From the IMG/VR virus record IMGVR_UViG_3300021077_000037, positions 1 through 32,812 of that record: a stretch of DNA of 32,812 nucleotides; one strand, given 5' to 3'. Below the pieces are notes generated by a model. It ran no database searches. It was not told where the DNA came from and saw only the letters and a list, made by a program, of their open reading frames with translations. Shown piece by piece: positions 17,826 through 25,576 of this stretch (within the stretch, counting starts at the first letter, position 1; each line of letters opens with the position of its first letter). The DNA comes from a virus. Both the position numbers and the translations under genes were made by a program.

Positions 17826-19823
17826 TTAAGGTAGGTTAGGCATTGCTGAACGGGCACCCATAGCAACCAATTGGGCACCACCAATGTTTCCAGATTGAGA
17901 CATAGCCATTATTTTCAGGATGGCATCCAGTTTCTTCCAGATGTTCAAAGTATTGAAACTAATGTCCTCAAGATGTTTATCCGGTCTTGGACCACCCATC
18001 ACGAAGCCAAGTTTTTCGAAGGAAGTATGTTCAAGATTGCCATGTCCAAGTGGAAGCCACTTGAAGGTTGGGATATGACTCAACAAAGTCAACATAGGAT
18101 TAAGATAATTAATCAATTCTGCCAGATCGGCACCCAGTCTTAATACCCAATAAGTTATTTCTTCGAGGGCAACAATAAGTGGAGAAGCACCCTCGACGAT
18201 TTCCGCCCACAAAGCTTTCCATTCCATTCCAATGGCACTTCCTTCACGGGATATTTTTTCGGATGCCCAAGCCGATTTCTCCATTTGTTTGGCCGCATGT
18301 TCAGCGTCTTTCATGGCTGACTTGAACTCTTCACTCATGTTGATGAGTTGTTGTCCTTCCTGACCAAACATTCCAGTACGGGCAGCATTGATAAATGAAT
18401 TGGCATCACCGCTATAACCTGATTGGTAGAACTTGGTCAGGTCCGGGGTCTTCATACCAATGGCTCCGAAGGCATGATTGACTTGGGCTTGGTCACGAAT
18501 TGATTGTCCTTCTCGGGCAGATTGACGATATAACTCGGCAGTTTCTTTAATCGCTTCCCGCATTGAGAGCAAGGATACAATTATGGCACCAATAGCGGCT
18601 CCCAATAGACCAAACTTGCTTACCACTCCCAACAGCATTCCTCCTTCTTTACCAAGACCGGCTTTGCCGAGATGATGCATAAGTGTATGAGGCAATCCTC
18701 CGTGGGGCATTCCTTTAAACATATTTGACATATGTTTGCTTAACATTCGGTATGAGTGTCTCATTTCAAGACCCATTCGGGAAATACCTCCAAGAGAAAA
18801 CAATGGAGGAGTGGCACCCAAACCCAATCCAGCACCAGTTGAGGTTTCAAGCATATGACCTCCGGGCATATGACCTGCTTGTAACATACGTATCTTATTC
18901 TGGACAGCCATTGCTTCCAGCATCTTGGACTTCATTTCGGATATTTTCTCGTTAATCAACTTCCTCTCTGTATCCGCATACCATTTCTCCGATTTTGATT
19001 TTCCATAACCCATACGCAAAGTAGGAATAACACTTTCTCGCACATTCTGCTTGATATTCTCAATTACCCCAGGCGGGATAGTTCCTTGACCAATCAGAAC
19101 CTCGCTATGTGCCAGTGACTGCATTTTCAACATCAGAAACTCTAATCTCTTTTTGTAATGAGTTTCCAAATCCGACATAATCTTTCTGGATTTTGAAGTG
19201 GAGAAAGAAGCCGCACTGTAAAAACCATGAGTTTGTGCCGAACCTTCTCCCGTGGATTCCGGTCCCAATGGTACTGATATATTTTCTTTCGCAAATTTAT
19301 TAAATTTATTAAATAAATTAAATGGAGTCCCCGCTGGAGTTTTAATGGCATTGACAAGTTTCAGTCCTCCGGACAAAGAACCGAATGGATAACCAGTCTC
19401 CCAGCCAGCCTTCTTCCCAAGTTGCATTGCCATTAATCTTGTGGCATTCAAATTGCTTACCTGACCACCAAAAGATTCTCCTCCCAATGCTCCTCCACGA
19501 GAAACCAGATACGGTGGCTTGGATATACCAACCTGTGAAGCGGGAATATTTGGAATACTTTGATAGCGCTGAGTAAATGATACTGCCTTATTGAGAGCGG
19601 CAATCTTGGAAGTCAATAATGCCAGTTGAGCATTGATGGCTACTGTGGAAATGGTTGCTACATTGGAATAAGCTCCCGCTGATGGAACATTGGGTACAGA
19701 CATACTACCAGCACCAGACCCCCGACGTTGAAGATTGGTGAGCAGTTTATCAACTTGAGTGAGCTTCTTGATGGATTCATCAAGATTTGAGAATTGGAGT
19801 CTATAGTCAATTAATCCAGCCAT
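17826..19823 (-). CDS. Tape measure protein
   Basis: A 665-residue protein starting like many tape measures (LIDYRLQFSNLDESIKKLTQ), long and helix-rich, Ala/Gly/Met/Ser-rich in the middle, with one strongly hydrophobic segment (LLGAAIGAIIVSLL, about residues 400-420) flanked by amphipathic helices (REAIKETAELYRQSAREG). The upstream neighbour is the frameshifted chaperone, the classical partner. At roughly 1.5 angstrom per residue the tail would be about 100 nm, which is knowledge-based and not measured. AAGGA lies 8 nt before the ATG. No murein-hydrolase motif was found. Confidence 0.8.
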   Translation of the reverse strand: MAGLIDYRLQFSNLDESIKKLTQVDKLLTNLQRRGSGAGSMSVPNVPSAGAYSNVATISTVAINAQLALLTSKIAALNKAVSFTQRYQSIPNIPASQVGISKPPYLVSRGGALGGESFGGQVSNLNATRLMAMQLGKKAGWETGYPFGSLSGGLKLVNAIKTPAGTPFNLFNKFNKFAKENISVPLGPESTGEGSAQTHGFYSAASFSTSKSRKIMSDLETHYKKRLEFLMLKMQSLAHSEVLIGQGTIPPGVIENIKQNVRESVIPTLRMGYGKSKSEKWYADTERKLINEKISEMKSKMLEAMAVQNKIRMLQAGHMPGGHMLETSTGAGLGLGATPPLFSLGGISRMGLEMRHSYRMLSKHMSNMFKGMPHGGLPHTLMHHLGKAGLGKEGGMLLGVVSKFGLLGAAIGAIIVSLLSMREAIKETAELYRQSAREGQSIRDQAQVNHAFGAIGMKTPDLTKFYQSGYSGDANSFINAARTGMFGQEGQQLINMSEEFKSAMKDAEHAAKQMEKSAWASEKISREGSAIGMEWKALWAEIVEGASPLIVALEEITYWVLRLGADLAELINYLNPMLTLLSHIPTFKWLPLGHGNLEHTSFEKLGFVMGGPRPDKHLEDISFNTLNIWKKLDAILKIMAMSQSGNIGGAQLVAMGARSAMPNLP

Positions 19824-19853
19824 TTGAAATCCTTATATTAGCTAATAAATATA

Positions 19854-20117
19854 TTATATCTTCCAAACATTACAAACTTCTTTATACAATTTATCACTCT
19901 CTTGTCCGGTGGGGGTATGTTCCAGTCTTATTCCAGAGAACCGATTGATGGCGTCATTCTGCATAATCCATGAGTAGATAATCCATCCCAAATCCATGGG
20001 CAATTCGTACTGTATGTATGTCAATGTATATTGAGGGAAGGATTGATGTATGCGGAAACAGTAGTCAAACACTACACCAAATCCTTCCGGTTTGGATTTA
20101 GCGCAGGTTATGCCTGT
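19854..20117 (-). CDS. Tail-assembly chaperone -1 frameshift extension (gpT-like)
   Basis: An open frame, -1 relative to the upstream chaperone, entered at the A9 slippery tract and ending 30 bp before the tape measure. It has no ATG at its beginning. Read from ACA at 20117 it adds 87 residues (TGITCAKSKPEGFGV...), giving a fused product of 343 residues. The lambda G/GT chaperone pair has the same geometry: short form, fused long form, tape measure next. The extension starts inside the slippery site, so its boundary is inferred. Confidence 0.82.
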   Translation of the reverse strand, partial: TGITCAKSKPEGFGVVFDYCFRIHQSFPQYTLTYIQYELPMDLGWIIYSWIMQNDAINRFSGIRLEHTPTGQESDKLYKEVCNVWKI

Positions 20118-20126
20118 TTTTTTTTA
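20101..20126 (-). other. Programmed -1 ribosomal frameshift site
   Basis: The mRNA reads GAT AAA AAA AAA CAG GCA TAA in frame 0, an uninterrupted run of nine A three codons before the stop. Slipping back one base enters an 87-codon open frame that reaches the tape measure. A small CAGG-CATAA-CCTG hairpin lies right after the run. No upstream Shine-Dalgarno-like stimulator was checked. Confidence 0.8.
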
Positions 20127-20884
20127 TCTTCGTCTTCTGGTGTATTATCTGCCACTTGAGATTTGGCTTGTAGAGTAATACCAATATGTTTCAAAATAGC
20201 CCCGACCAGCAATTCGGCATCATCGAGGTCATACTTGCAGCCAATCTCTTCCACGGCTGTGGATGTGAATAACGCTGCATCCTTGCTGACCAGTTTGCAG
20301 CAATCAATACAGGGGCGAGTGAATTGATAAATCAACTCAAATTGTTTCTCATCGGGTACTGCCAATGCCATCAAACAATCAATATCTTTAATGCTGCCCA
20401 TCAAGGTCTGATAGATTGGTGAGGAGGTCTTCTTAAATATCATCCAATCACCAGCAACCAGTTTGCGGAGAGTGACAGTTTCATTCTTAAGTTTGACTTC
20501 GAGGGTAGTGGAATTGAATGCGGTCTCAATGATGTCCGGCAATGGTTCACGTTCGGCACGGTCATAGGCGACTTGCTTGGCAAACTCTTCTTTTAGTTTG
20601 GGATTATTCTCAAGCATTTGTTCAACCTGAATGGGTGCTTGGGTCATAATCTTGTCATATTGCTCCTTGGTCAACCTCTGCGGGGCACTGATAGTGGTCG
20701 GAGGAGTAGATACAGGTGCCGCACTCGATGTTACAGGAGTAGTTGGTACAGGTGCCACAGCCACTGGGATAGGTGCCTTAAACCTTTCCATAATGGATTT
20801 GACTTGGTCAATCTCTGCCGAGGTCAGATTGGCCACCGGTGCTGGTTGAGGAGGAGTTACTTGAGGTAGGTTATTGGTATTCAT
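20108..20884 (-). CDS. Tail-assembly chaperone, short form (gpG-like)
   Basis: A 258-residue protein. Residues 1-75 are a Pro/Ala/Thr/Val-rich disordered region; residues ~75-250 hold a helical core with LEVKLKNETVTLRKLVAGDW (beta strands) and cysteines (PCIDCCKL). The C-terminus is acidic/lysine (EDEDKKKQA) and carries the frameshift run. Long-tailed phage chaperones keep the tape measure soluble and coat it during tail assembly. The long N-terminal disordered region is not usual for the family. It lies 6 bp after the terminase gene. Confidence 0.7.
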   Translation of the reverse strand: MNTNNLPQVTPPQPAPVANLTSAEIDQVKSIMERFKAPIPVAVAPVPTTPVTSSAAPVSTPPTTISAPQRLTKEQYDKIMTQAPIQVEQMLENNPKLKEEFAKQVAYDRAEREPLPDIIETAFNSTTLEVKLKNETVTLRKLVAGDWMIFKKTSSPIYQTLMGSIKDIDCLMALAVPDEKQFELIYQFTRPCIDCCKLVSKDAALFTSTAVEEIGCKYDLDDAELLVGAILKHIGITLQAKSQVADNTPEDEDKKKQA

Positions 20885-20890
20885 AAATGT

Positions 20891-22273
20891 TTAGAAATAA
20901 GAATATTGCCTTGCGGGGGCAGTTATTCTAAAAGCGTTGGTTACATTGCCCGAGTTGGGGTTACTCATAGCAATGAAGACTGCGTCAGCGATGTCGGGAC
21001 TATGGATGCCTCGGGAACGCATATCATCTTTGGATTCAAGTTTAAGTTTTCCTTTATCATTGATGATCTGTTTACGAGACAATATTTGCAGCCTGAATTC
21101 AGGATTGTTGGGAAGAATCGCCGAGCAGTTCTTTATTCTTTTAATTCCTTCAAACCATGCCTCGGCAATACAAGATGCATATTGGTCATTCTCCGGAGTC
21201 TTTCCTCCATGATATTCGTTTACGGTCCATCCCAAATCCTTGAGGCGGGATACAAATCCAATTCCCATACCATCAGCATCCAGACTTACTTTATCCTGAG
21301 TAATGCCGTGTGATTTGGCCAAAGCATTGAGATGCATGGCTATCTTGTCGCAGGCACGCATTACTTCTTTCTCTTTCCATTCTTCGATGATTTCTACTTT
21401 ATTGCCGATTCTCAATGCGATAACATTGCTATCACCACCAGCAGCCACATCAATTCCGACGTGTTTATCATTTCCCATTTCTTTGGGCGGGAATTCATAG
21501 CATCTATTGAGTTCGGGGAGAGAAATCAATCCATTCTCAATCTGACTGGCAAATTCAGCATAAATTGAAGATAACACCAATGGATGATTGGAACCCCATG
21601 CTTGCTCAAAGGTCTCAATATCTTTTTCGTCAAGCCACCAGCCATCCTTTTTCAGGCAATCTTTCTTGCGGAGAACAAAATGCTTGAAGGGCTTCATCGT
21701 ATTGGGTTCGGTGCAAGCGGAATAGAAGAATCCTTCTGGGGACAATGGACTGCCCATTATAAGCAAATATGTTGCATTACAACGACTTATAGCCATAAAA
21801 ATTGAATCATCAACCCCAGCAGCCTCATCTACAATAGCGATGAGGGGTCTCCCGGGTTGTTCGTGCCAGCCTTGGGCGGTTCCTTCATTTGAAGTAGCAA
21901 AGCCAATGTAGCGAGTTTCTCCATTGACTTTGATGCTATTATCAAGGAATTCCCAGTTGGGGAACAGATGGGCATATTGTTTAAGATACGGGATAAGTTG
22001 TTTGACAATCTGGCGATGAGTAGCCGAGGTTGAGATGACCAGTCCATTAAGCATTTCGATACTGTAGAGGATGGTAGTTACTGCTACTACACTGGATTTA
22101 CCCACTTCATTGGCACACCGAAAGCATACTTTTGTTTTAGGTGCCGAGAACAAAGAATCCATCACCGACGCTTGGGTGGGATGCAGATTCATCTTGAGGC
22201 GATATTTGGCATAAAGAGAAGGTTTTTCTCTCATCGCCTTCACCGCTTCAATCTGTTCATTGGTGTATGCCAT
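20891..22273 (-). CDS. Terminase large subunit
   Basis: A 460-residue DNA-packaging motor. The ATPase half has a Walker A variant CANEVGKSS (residues 53-61), Walker B LIAIVDE (144-150, catalytic Glu150) and coupling motif LLIMGSP (170-176). The nuclease half has the RNase H-like acidic residues GIDVAAGGDS (Asp275), LDADGMGIG (Asp332/334) and HSPDIADAV (Asp427/430). The length is normal. It docks on the portal and packages from a concatemer. Cut mode cannot be told, but a circularly permuted assembly fits headful packaging. Confidence 0.92.
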   Translation of the reverse strand: MAYTNEQIEAVKAMREKPSLYAKYRLKMNLHPTQASVMDSLFSAPKTKVCFRCANEVGKSSVVAVTTILYSIEMLNGLVISTSATHRQIVKQLIPYLKQYAHLFPNWEFLDNSIKVNGETRYIGFATSNEGTAQGWHEQPGRPLIAIVDEAAGVDDSIFMAISRCNATYLLIMGSPLSPEGFFYSACTEPNTMKPFKHFVLRKKDCLKKDGWWLDEKDIETFEQAWGSNHPLVLSSIYAEFASQIENGLISLPELNRCYEFPPKEMGNDKHVGIDVAAGGDSNVIALRIGNKVEIIEEWKEKEVMRACDKIAMHLNALAKSHGITQDKVSLDADGMGIGFVSRLKDLGWTVNEYHGGKTPENDQYASCIAEAWFEGIKRIKNCSAILPNNPEFRLQILSRKQIINDKGKLKLESKDDMRSRGIHSPDIADAVFIAMSNPNSGNVTNAFRITAPARQYSYF

Positions 22274-22290
22274 TATCTATGACCTCTATT

Positions 22291-22770
22291 TCATGGCTTG
22301 ATCTGCTTAAGTATCTCTTGGATGTCATCCGAGTTAAGGACCGCAGTATTATTATTCACCACCACTTGAGGAGTTTCACCACGGGAGTATGCTCCTCCTT
22401 CGGTCTTGAGGAATACTTCGATTGCTTTCGTACTTTCGGGGACAATACCAGACTTGGCATTAATGAATAACTTATCCGCCAACTCCTCGGCTTGTTGAGA
22501 CAGTTTCTTTTTTATAGCCTGATGTAGTGGAGGACCAGTAATACCCCTCTTATTTCTTACTTCACCTTTCTTGGCAGGTTTAAGTGCTGCCAAAGTATTT
22601 GGGTGATGTCCTTTCTTATACTTTACGGGTTTAGCGTCCATCAAAACCACTGACCCTGACGCTACGGCTGCATTAGAGCCACTTTTATCATTCAGGAGTA
22701 CCGGAGTGGCGGACACATCGACAGAATGCGTTGTAGGGCAAATAGAAGAAGTTATGGTAATAGTGTCCAT
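22291..22770 (-). CDS. Terminase small subunit-like protein
   Basis: A 159-residue protein immediately before the large terminase. A disordered N-terminus leads into KYKKGHHPNTLAALKP and then a basic helical region with AIKKKLSQQAEELADKLFIN and STKAIEVFLKTEGG, similar to DUF5681-type proteins ('GNP.GRPKG......L......LA..li..a..G...Aik.ll') that sit next to terminases. It should bind the packaging site and present DNA to the large subunit. No helix-turn-helix was obvious. Confidence 0.65.
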   Translation of the reverse strand: MDTITITSSICPTTHSVDVSATPVLLNDKSGSNAAVASGSVVLMDAKPVKYKKGHHPNTLAALKPAKKGEVRNKRGITGPPLHQAIKKKLSQQAEELADKLFINAKSGIVPESTKAIEVFLKTEGGAYSRGETPQVVVNNNTAVLNSDDIQEILKQIKP

Positions 22771-22788
22771 AAATGAGACAATATATGT

Positions 22789-22995
22789 TTACGTTTCGGA
22801 GGGTTCAAGTCCCTCATTTGTCAATTTCAAGCCAGAAGTTGAATAGGGTGGGGTGGATAACATGGCATGTGTCCAACAGAGGGGTTGATGGTCAATGAAG
22901 TATATGTATTTGGGGTCATAAAGGTAGGGCCAGCCATTGGATTTGCATTGGGGGCATTCCTGTAACAACGAATTTTGTTTGAGTGCCGAAGTCAT
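22789..22995 (-). CDS. Small Cys-containing unknown protein
   Basis: A 68-residue protein from ATG 22995, two bases after the stop of the preceding small gene. It has CPQCKSNGWPYLYDPKYIYF and CWTHAML; the CxxC plus a later C..H could bind zinc. It lies in a run of six tightly spaced small genes between the sigma-like gene and terminase. The function is unknown. Confidence 0.5.
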   Translation of the reverse strand: MTSALKQNSLLQECPQCKSNGWPYLYDPKYIYFIDHQPLCWTHAMLSTPPYSTSGLKLTNEGLEPSET

Positions 22996-22997
22996 GT

Positions 22998-23174
22998 TCA
23001 ATCTACCTTTACATCGGGCACCAAGAATTCCCGAGATGTGGGAATGGGTGCATGGAGTCCTACATCCAGTCGCCAGCCATCGGGTTGACCATTGGAGTTG
23101 AAGATGGTTATCTTGGTGTCATTGGTATCCATGAGGAAACCACGGACATAATCGAGCAGGGTTTCTTTGGTCAT
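22998..23174 (-). CDS. Small unknown protein (58 residues)
   Basis: ATG 23174 lies 5 bp after the preceding stop and TGA is two bases before the next ATG, so it is packed like a real operon member. Starts MTKETLLDYVRGFLMDTND, then strands TKITIFNSNG and WRLDVGLHAP. The frame is fully open with coherent codon use. No family recognised. Confidence 0.6.
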   Translation of the reverse strand: MTKETLLDYVRGFLMDTNDTKITIFNSNGQPDGWRLDVGLHAPIPTSREFLVPDVKVD

Positions 23175-23179
23175 AGATA

Positions 23180-23410
23180 TTAATTTGTCACCGACCCCGT
23201 GGTTGGAATGGTTATCTTCTTCAGTTTGGGCAAGACAATGGGTGAGGCTTCTGGCTGTGGTTGGGAAGCTGCTTGCTTGCGACGAATAAGTTCGCCCGAG
23301 AGAACGGAAAGATTGGCTTCAATCATTTGTCGTTGCATAGCATTGGAGAAAAATGCAGATTGAAGTTCGGCTTCCGTGAGTTCAGTGATTTGTTTGGGTT
23401 CTTGATTCAT
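23180..23410 (-). CDS. Small helical protein
   Basis: A 76-residue protein overlapping the upstream gene by 4 bp (ATGA). A charged helix (TELTEAELQSAFFSNAMQRQ and on) is followed by a Pro/Gln linker and a beta-like tail. Length and heptad-like leucines suggest a short coiled coil. No family recognised. Confidence 0.55.
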   Translation of the reverse strand: MNQEPKQITELTEAELQSAFFSNAMQRQMIEANLSVLSGELIRRKQAASQPQPEASPIVLPKLKKITIPTTGSVTN

Positions 23411-23673
23411 TTTGGTGTATAATTTTTAAGATTGAAGTAGCTCATATCATACCAACCTTTTCTTCGATTGTATACTGAACAGTGCCATAAATAAACTCCA
23501 TCCAGTCGTTCCCGAGCCAGTTTACCATCATCATAGGCAGTCCAGAGCACCACTCCTTTGCATTTATTGCACCGACGCAGTTGACGATTGATTTCTCTCG
23601 CTCCACACCGAGGACAGTAACGCCAATCAGCTTGCTCTTTGGTGTGAGTAAACCCATCAAATATCTCTTTCAT
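23407..23673 (-). CDS. Small zinc-ribbon protein
   Basis: An 88-residue protein with YCPRCGAREI and RRCNKCKGVV, two CxxC knuckles 15 residues apart, typical of a zinc ribbon. The remainder is aromatic and basic. The role is unknown; zinc ribbons of this size in phages often bind nucleic acid or regulate transcription. It overlaps its upstream neighbour by 17 bp. Confidence 0.6.
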   Translation of the reverse strand: MKEIFDGFTHTKEQADWRYCPRCGAREINRQLRRCNKCKGVVLWTAYDDGKLARERLDGVYLWHCSVYNRRKGWYDMSYFNLKNYTPK

Positions 23674-23821
23674 TTGGCAATTTCTCCTTCAATACTTCCA
23701 ATATTTGCTCCCATGTAAGGAACTTGGGCAATGGTCGGTTGGGTTCTCCGAATAAAGATAGGAACATCTCGATCTGATGTTTATCTTCTTCGGTTAATTG
23801 AGATGGGTTGAATTGTTTCAT
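23657..23821 (-). CDS. Small acidic protein (54 residues)
   Basis: Starts at ATG 23821: MKQFNPSQLTEEDKHQIEMF, then FGEPNRPLPKFLTWEQILEV. Helical and amphipathic; no family recognised. Its start overlaps the stop of a possible 25-residue frame (ATGA) and its end overlaps the zinc-ribbon gene by 17 bp, a packed arrangement that supports it being real. Confidence 0.55.
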   Translation of the reverse strand: MKQFNPSQLTEEDKHQIEMFLSLFGEPNRPLPKFLTWEQILEVLKEKLPNERDI

Positions 23822-23895
23822 GGGTACACAGAAATACGTAAAGACCGTCCGGAGTTCTCCTCCGACACCATAGATTCAACCGCAAAGTATTCCAT
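23818..23895 (-). CDS. Possible 25-residue leader peptide gene
   Basis: The frame MEYFAVESMVSEENSGRSLR ends with a TGA that overlaps the next ATG (ATGA). This may be a translational-coupling leader. The frame is short and the start ambiguous (an in-frame TTG lies 11 codons upstream), so it may be chance. Confidence 0.3.
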   Translation of the reverse strand: MEYFAVESMVSEENSGRSLRISVYP

Positions 23896-23970
23896 ACGAA
23901 ATTGATAGTATTTGTGTTTCAAATTGTAACAAGAATAAGTATATCCCAAAATAATGAAAGCATAATGTTT

Positions 23971-24912
23971 TTACAACGGGCATAGAGTTCCGTGGTCTTT
24001 ATACCACGAGAATTGCTTCGCATGGGAATTCTTGATGCGGGTCAGGATCAGCCTGAGTTTGGGATACGTGGTCGAAGTCTTTTCCCTCAGAGCATTAAAA
24101 AATAAATGCTTTCCCTTGTTCGTCTGATTATCCCGAATTAGACTTATAGCCGAGTCCAGTCCGGATACATCACTCATGACATTGACAATGGTATTGTATG
24201 CTTCGGGGTAATGCTTGTAGTTGACACATACCTTCTCGGGAGAAGATTTAAGAAAGTCAATGAACAACTTATAGTATTCCGAATAATCCAAATCTGGCTT
24301 GTCAGTATAACTAAGTTCCTTGATGGGTGTATGGGGTTGATCGTCGGAAGGGTCAAGAGCATCCAGCGAACTGTGTTTGCGATAATCAACGGTCAATTGC
24401 TTGCTAAGAGCCATGTAATAATATTTAATCACCGTCGAAAAATACCCGAAGGCATGACCCTTGGATGAGTTATACTTTCCGATAGACAAACTGAGTTTGG
24501 TCATGGCCATGTTATGAAGAGTAACATAGTCTTCCCCATCGACTACTTTGTTCCAAGCTGCCCGGAACCGATTAAGGACGCATTCCACCAGCTTCGAAAA
24601 TGGATTATGCAGGCGTTCTTCCCAGATTTTGTTGCGTAAGTTGGCATCCTCAGTGGAGTTATACAGATCAATAACTTGGTCAAGCTCAATTGGGAAATAA
24701 TGGTTGGATGGAGAAGTCTGTGTTGTAATCATAGTAACTTGTTTCAAGAGTTTGGCTTTGATACGGCGTTGGCGTTCATGTTCATTGCGCTTGGCCTTGT
24801 ATTCAGGATTTTGCTCCCGAAGACGTTTTCGTTCTTTCCACGCTTGATTATTTCGGCACCATTCCCGTTGGTAATCTCGTTTCTTTTGTCTTTGTTCGGG
24901 GGTTAGTAACAT
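23971..24912 (-). CDS. T4 gp55-like late sigma factor
   Basis: A 313-residue protein from ATG 24912 (an upstream TTG is in frame). Residues ~100-175 match phage late sigma/gp55-like proteins: HNPFSKLVECVLNRFRAAWN, then DYVTLHNMAMTKLSLSIGKY and NSSKGHAFGYFSTVIKYYYM, i.e. 'kL...i....l...fD..KG.AFsYF...i.y...'. This is the region that contacts core polymerase and melts the -10 box. The first ~60 residues are basic and helical (KKRDYQREW, ERKRLREQNPEYKAKR), like the DNA-binding tails seen near HNH-type proteins, which is not usual in gp55. It is followed by about 75 bp before the next possible gene. Confidence 0.65.
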   Translation of the reverse strand: MLLTPEQRQKKRDYQREWCRNNQAWKERKRLREQNPEYKAKRNEHERQRRIKAKLLKQVTMITTQTSPSNHYFPIELDQVIDLYNSTEDANLRNKIWEERLHNPFSKLVECVLNRFRAAWNKVVDGEDYVTLHNMAMTKLSLSIGKYNSSKGHAFGYFSTVIKYYYMALSKQLTVDYRKHSSLDALDPSDDQPHTPIKELSYTDKPDLDYSEYYKLFIDFLKSSPEKVCVNYKHYPEAYNTIVNVMSDVSGLDSAISLIRDNQTNKGKHLFFNALREKTSTTYPKLRLILTRIKNSHAKQFSWYKDHGTLCPL

Positions 24913-24924
24913 ATCTTTCAACTT

Positions 24925-25119
24925 TTAATTTTTTAATGCCGCCCACTTCAACGCATTAACGCTTATCGCCCGACTCGGACGTTGAAGCCAAAGCAATAGG
25001 CGGGGTGATAGTTTATTTGGCATCTGGGTCAAACCACGCCGTTGAAGTTCTACTGCCACGTTACGTAATTGCTTCACGAGTTCGTAATCAGTTGCATTCT
25101 TTGCTTCTTGAGGTGTCAT
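24925..25119 (-). CDS. Small unknown protein (64 residues)
   Basis: Begins MTPQEAKNATDYELVKQLRN and continues as helical, basic sequence. The frame ends 12 bp before the sigma-like gene, consistent with an operon. No family recognised. Confidence 0.45.
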   Translation of the reverse strand: MTPQEAKNATDYELVKQLRNVAVELQRRGLTQMPNKLSPRLLLWLQRPSRAISVNALKWAALKN

Positions 25120-25188
25120 GTTATTCCGGTTTAGTTGATTTTGACTTATACATAGCTACAGAAAATATGTTAGTCGAAAAAATGTGAG

Positions 25189-25527
25189 TCACCATTCTTC
25201 CTCATTATTAACGACTCGTTTCTCCGGCAGGGTAAGCTCCGCATTGAACCCATTGATGGTCTGCTGGAACTTGACATAGAGCTGGCGACCACTTTGGAAC
25301 ATGGATTGGTAATCAGACCGGGGCAGTGTCATCTGGGGCTTGACCACCACGCAATAGATGTATGGTTTCTGCGTCCACGGCTTAACGAACAATTGAAGCC
25401 CTCCACGGGTCCACCGGTATTCGGTGACGAGGAACGGGTTGACGTTGTGGGTGGTGCCTTCAAGCATTTGGTCAATTTTCTCGACGGAACCATTGAAATG
25501 GGTGGGAATGGAACAGGTGTATTTCAT
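25189..25527 (-). CDS. Unknown protein downstream of the initiator
   Basis: A 112-residue protein starting at ATG 25527 (an earlier ATG 33 bp upstream would run into the tandem repeat and is less likely). Beta-rich with TRGGLQLFVKPW and YIYCVVVKPQ, ending acidic (VNNEEEW). Its place next to the replication initiator suggests early expression. It may interact with DNA or the initiator, but this is a guess. Confidence 0.55.
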   Translation of the reverse strand: MKYTCSIPTHFNGSVEKIDQMLEGTTHNVNPFLVTEYRWTRGGLQLFVKPWTQKPYIYCVVVKPQMTLPRSDYQSMFQSGRQLYVKFQQTINGFNAELTLPEKRVVNNEEEW

Positions 25528-25540
25528 AATTAGTTTGGGA

Positions 25541-25566
25541 GTCTCAAGTCTCAGTCTCAAGTCTCA
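25541..25566. repeat. Two 13-bp tandem repeats
   Basis: GTCTCAAGTCTCA occurs twice in direct succession, giving four TCTCA units spaced 7, 6, 7. They lie in the gap between the initiator stop and the start of the next gene, where a protein-binding or regulatory role is possible. Confidence 0.7.
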
Positions 25567-25576
25567 GTAGGTTGAG

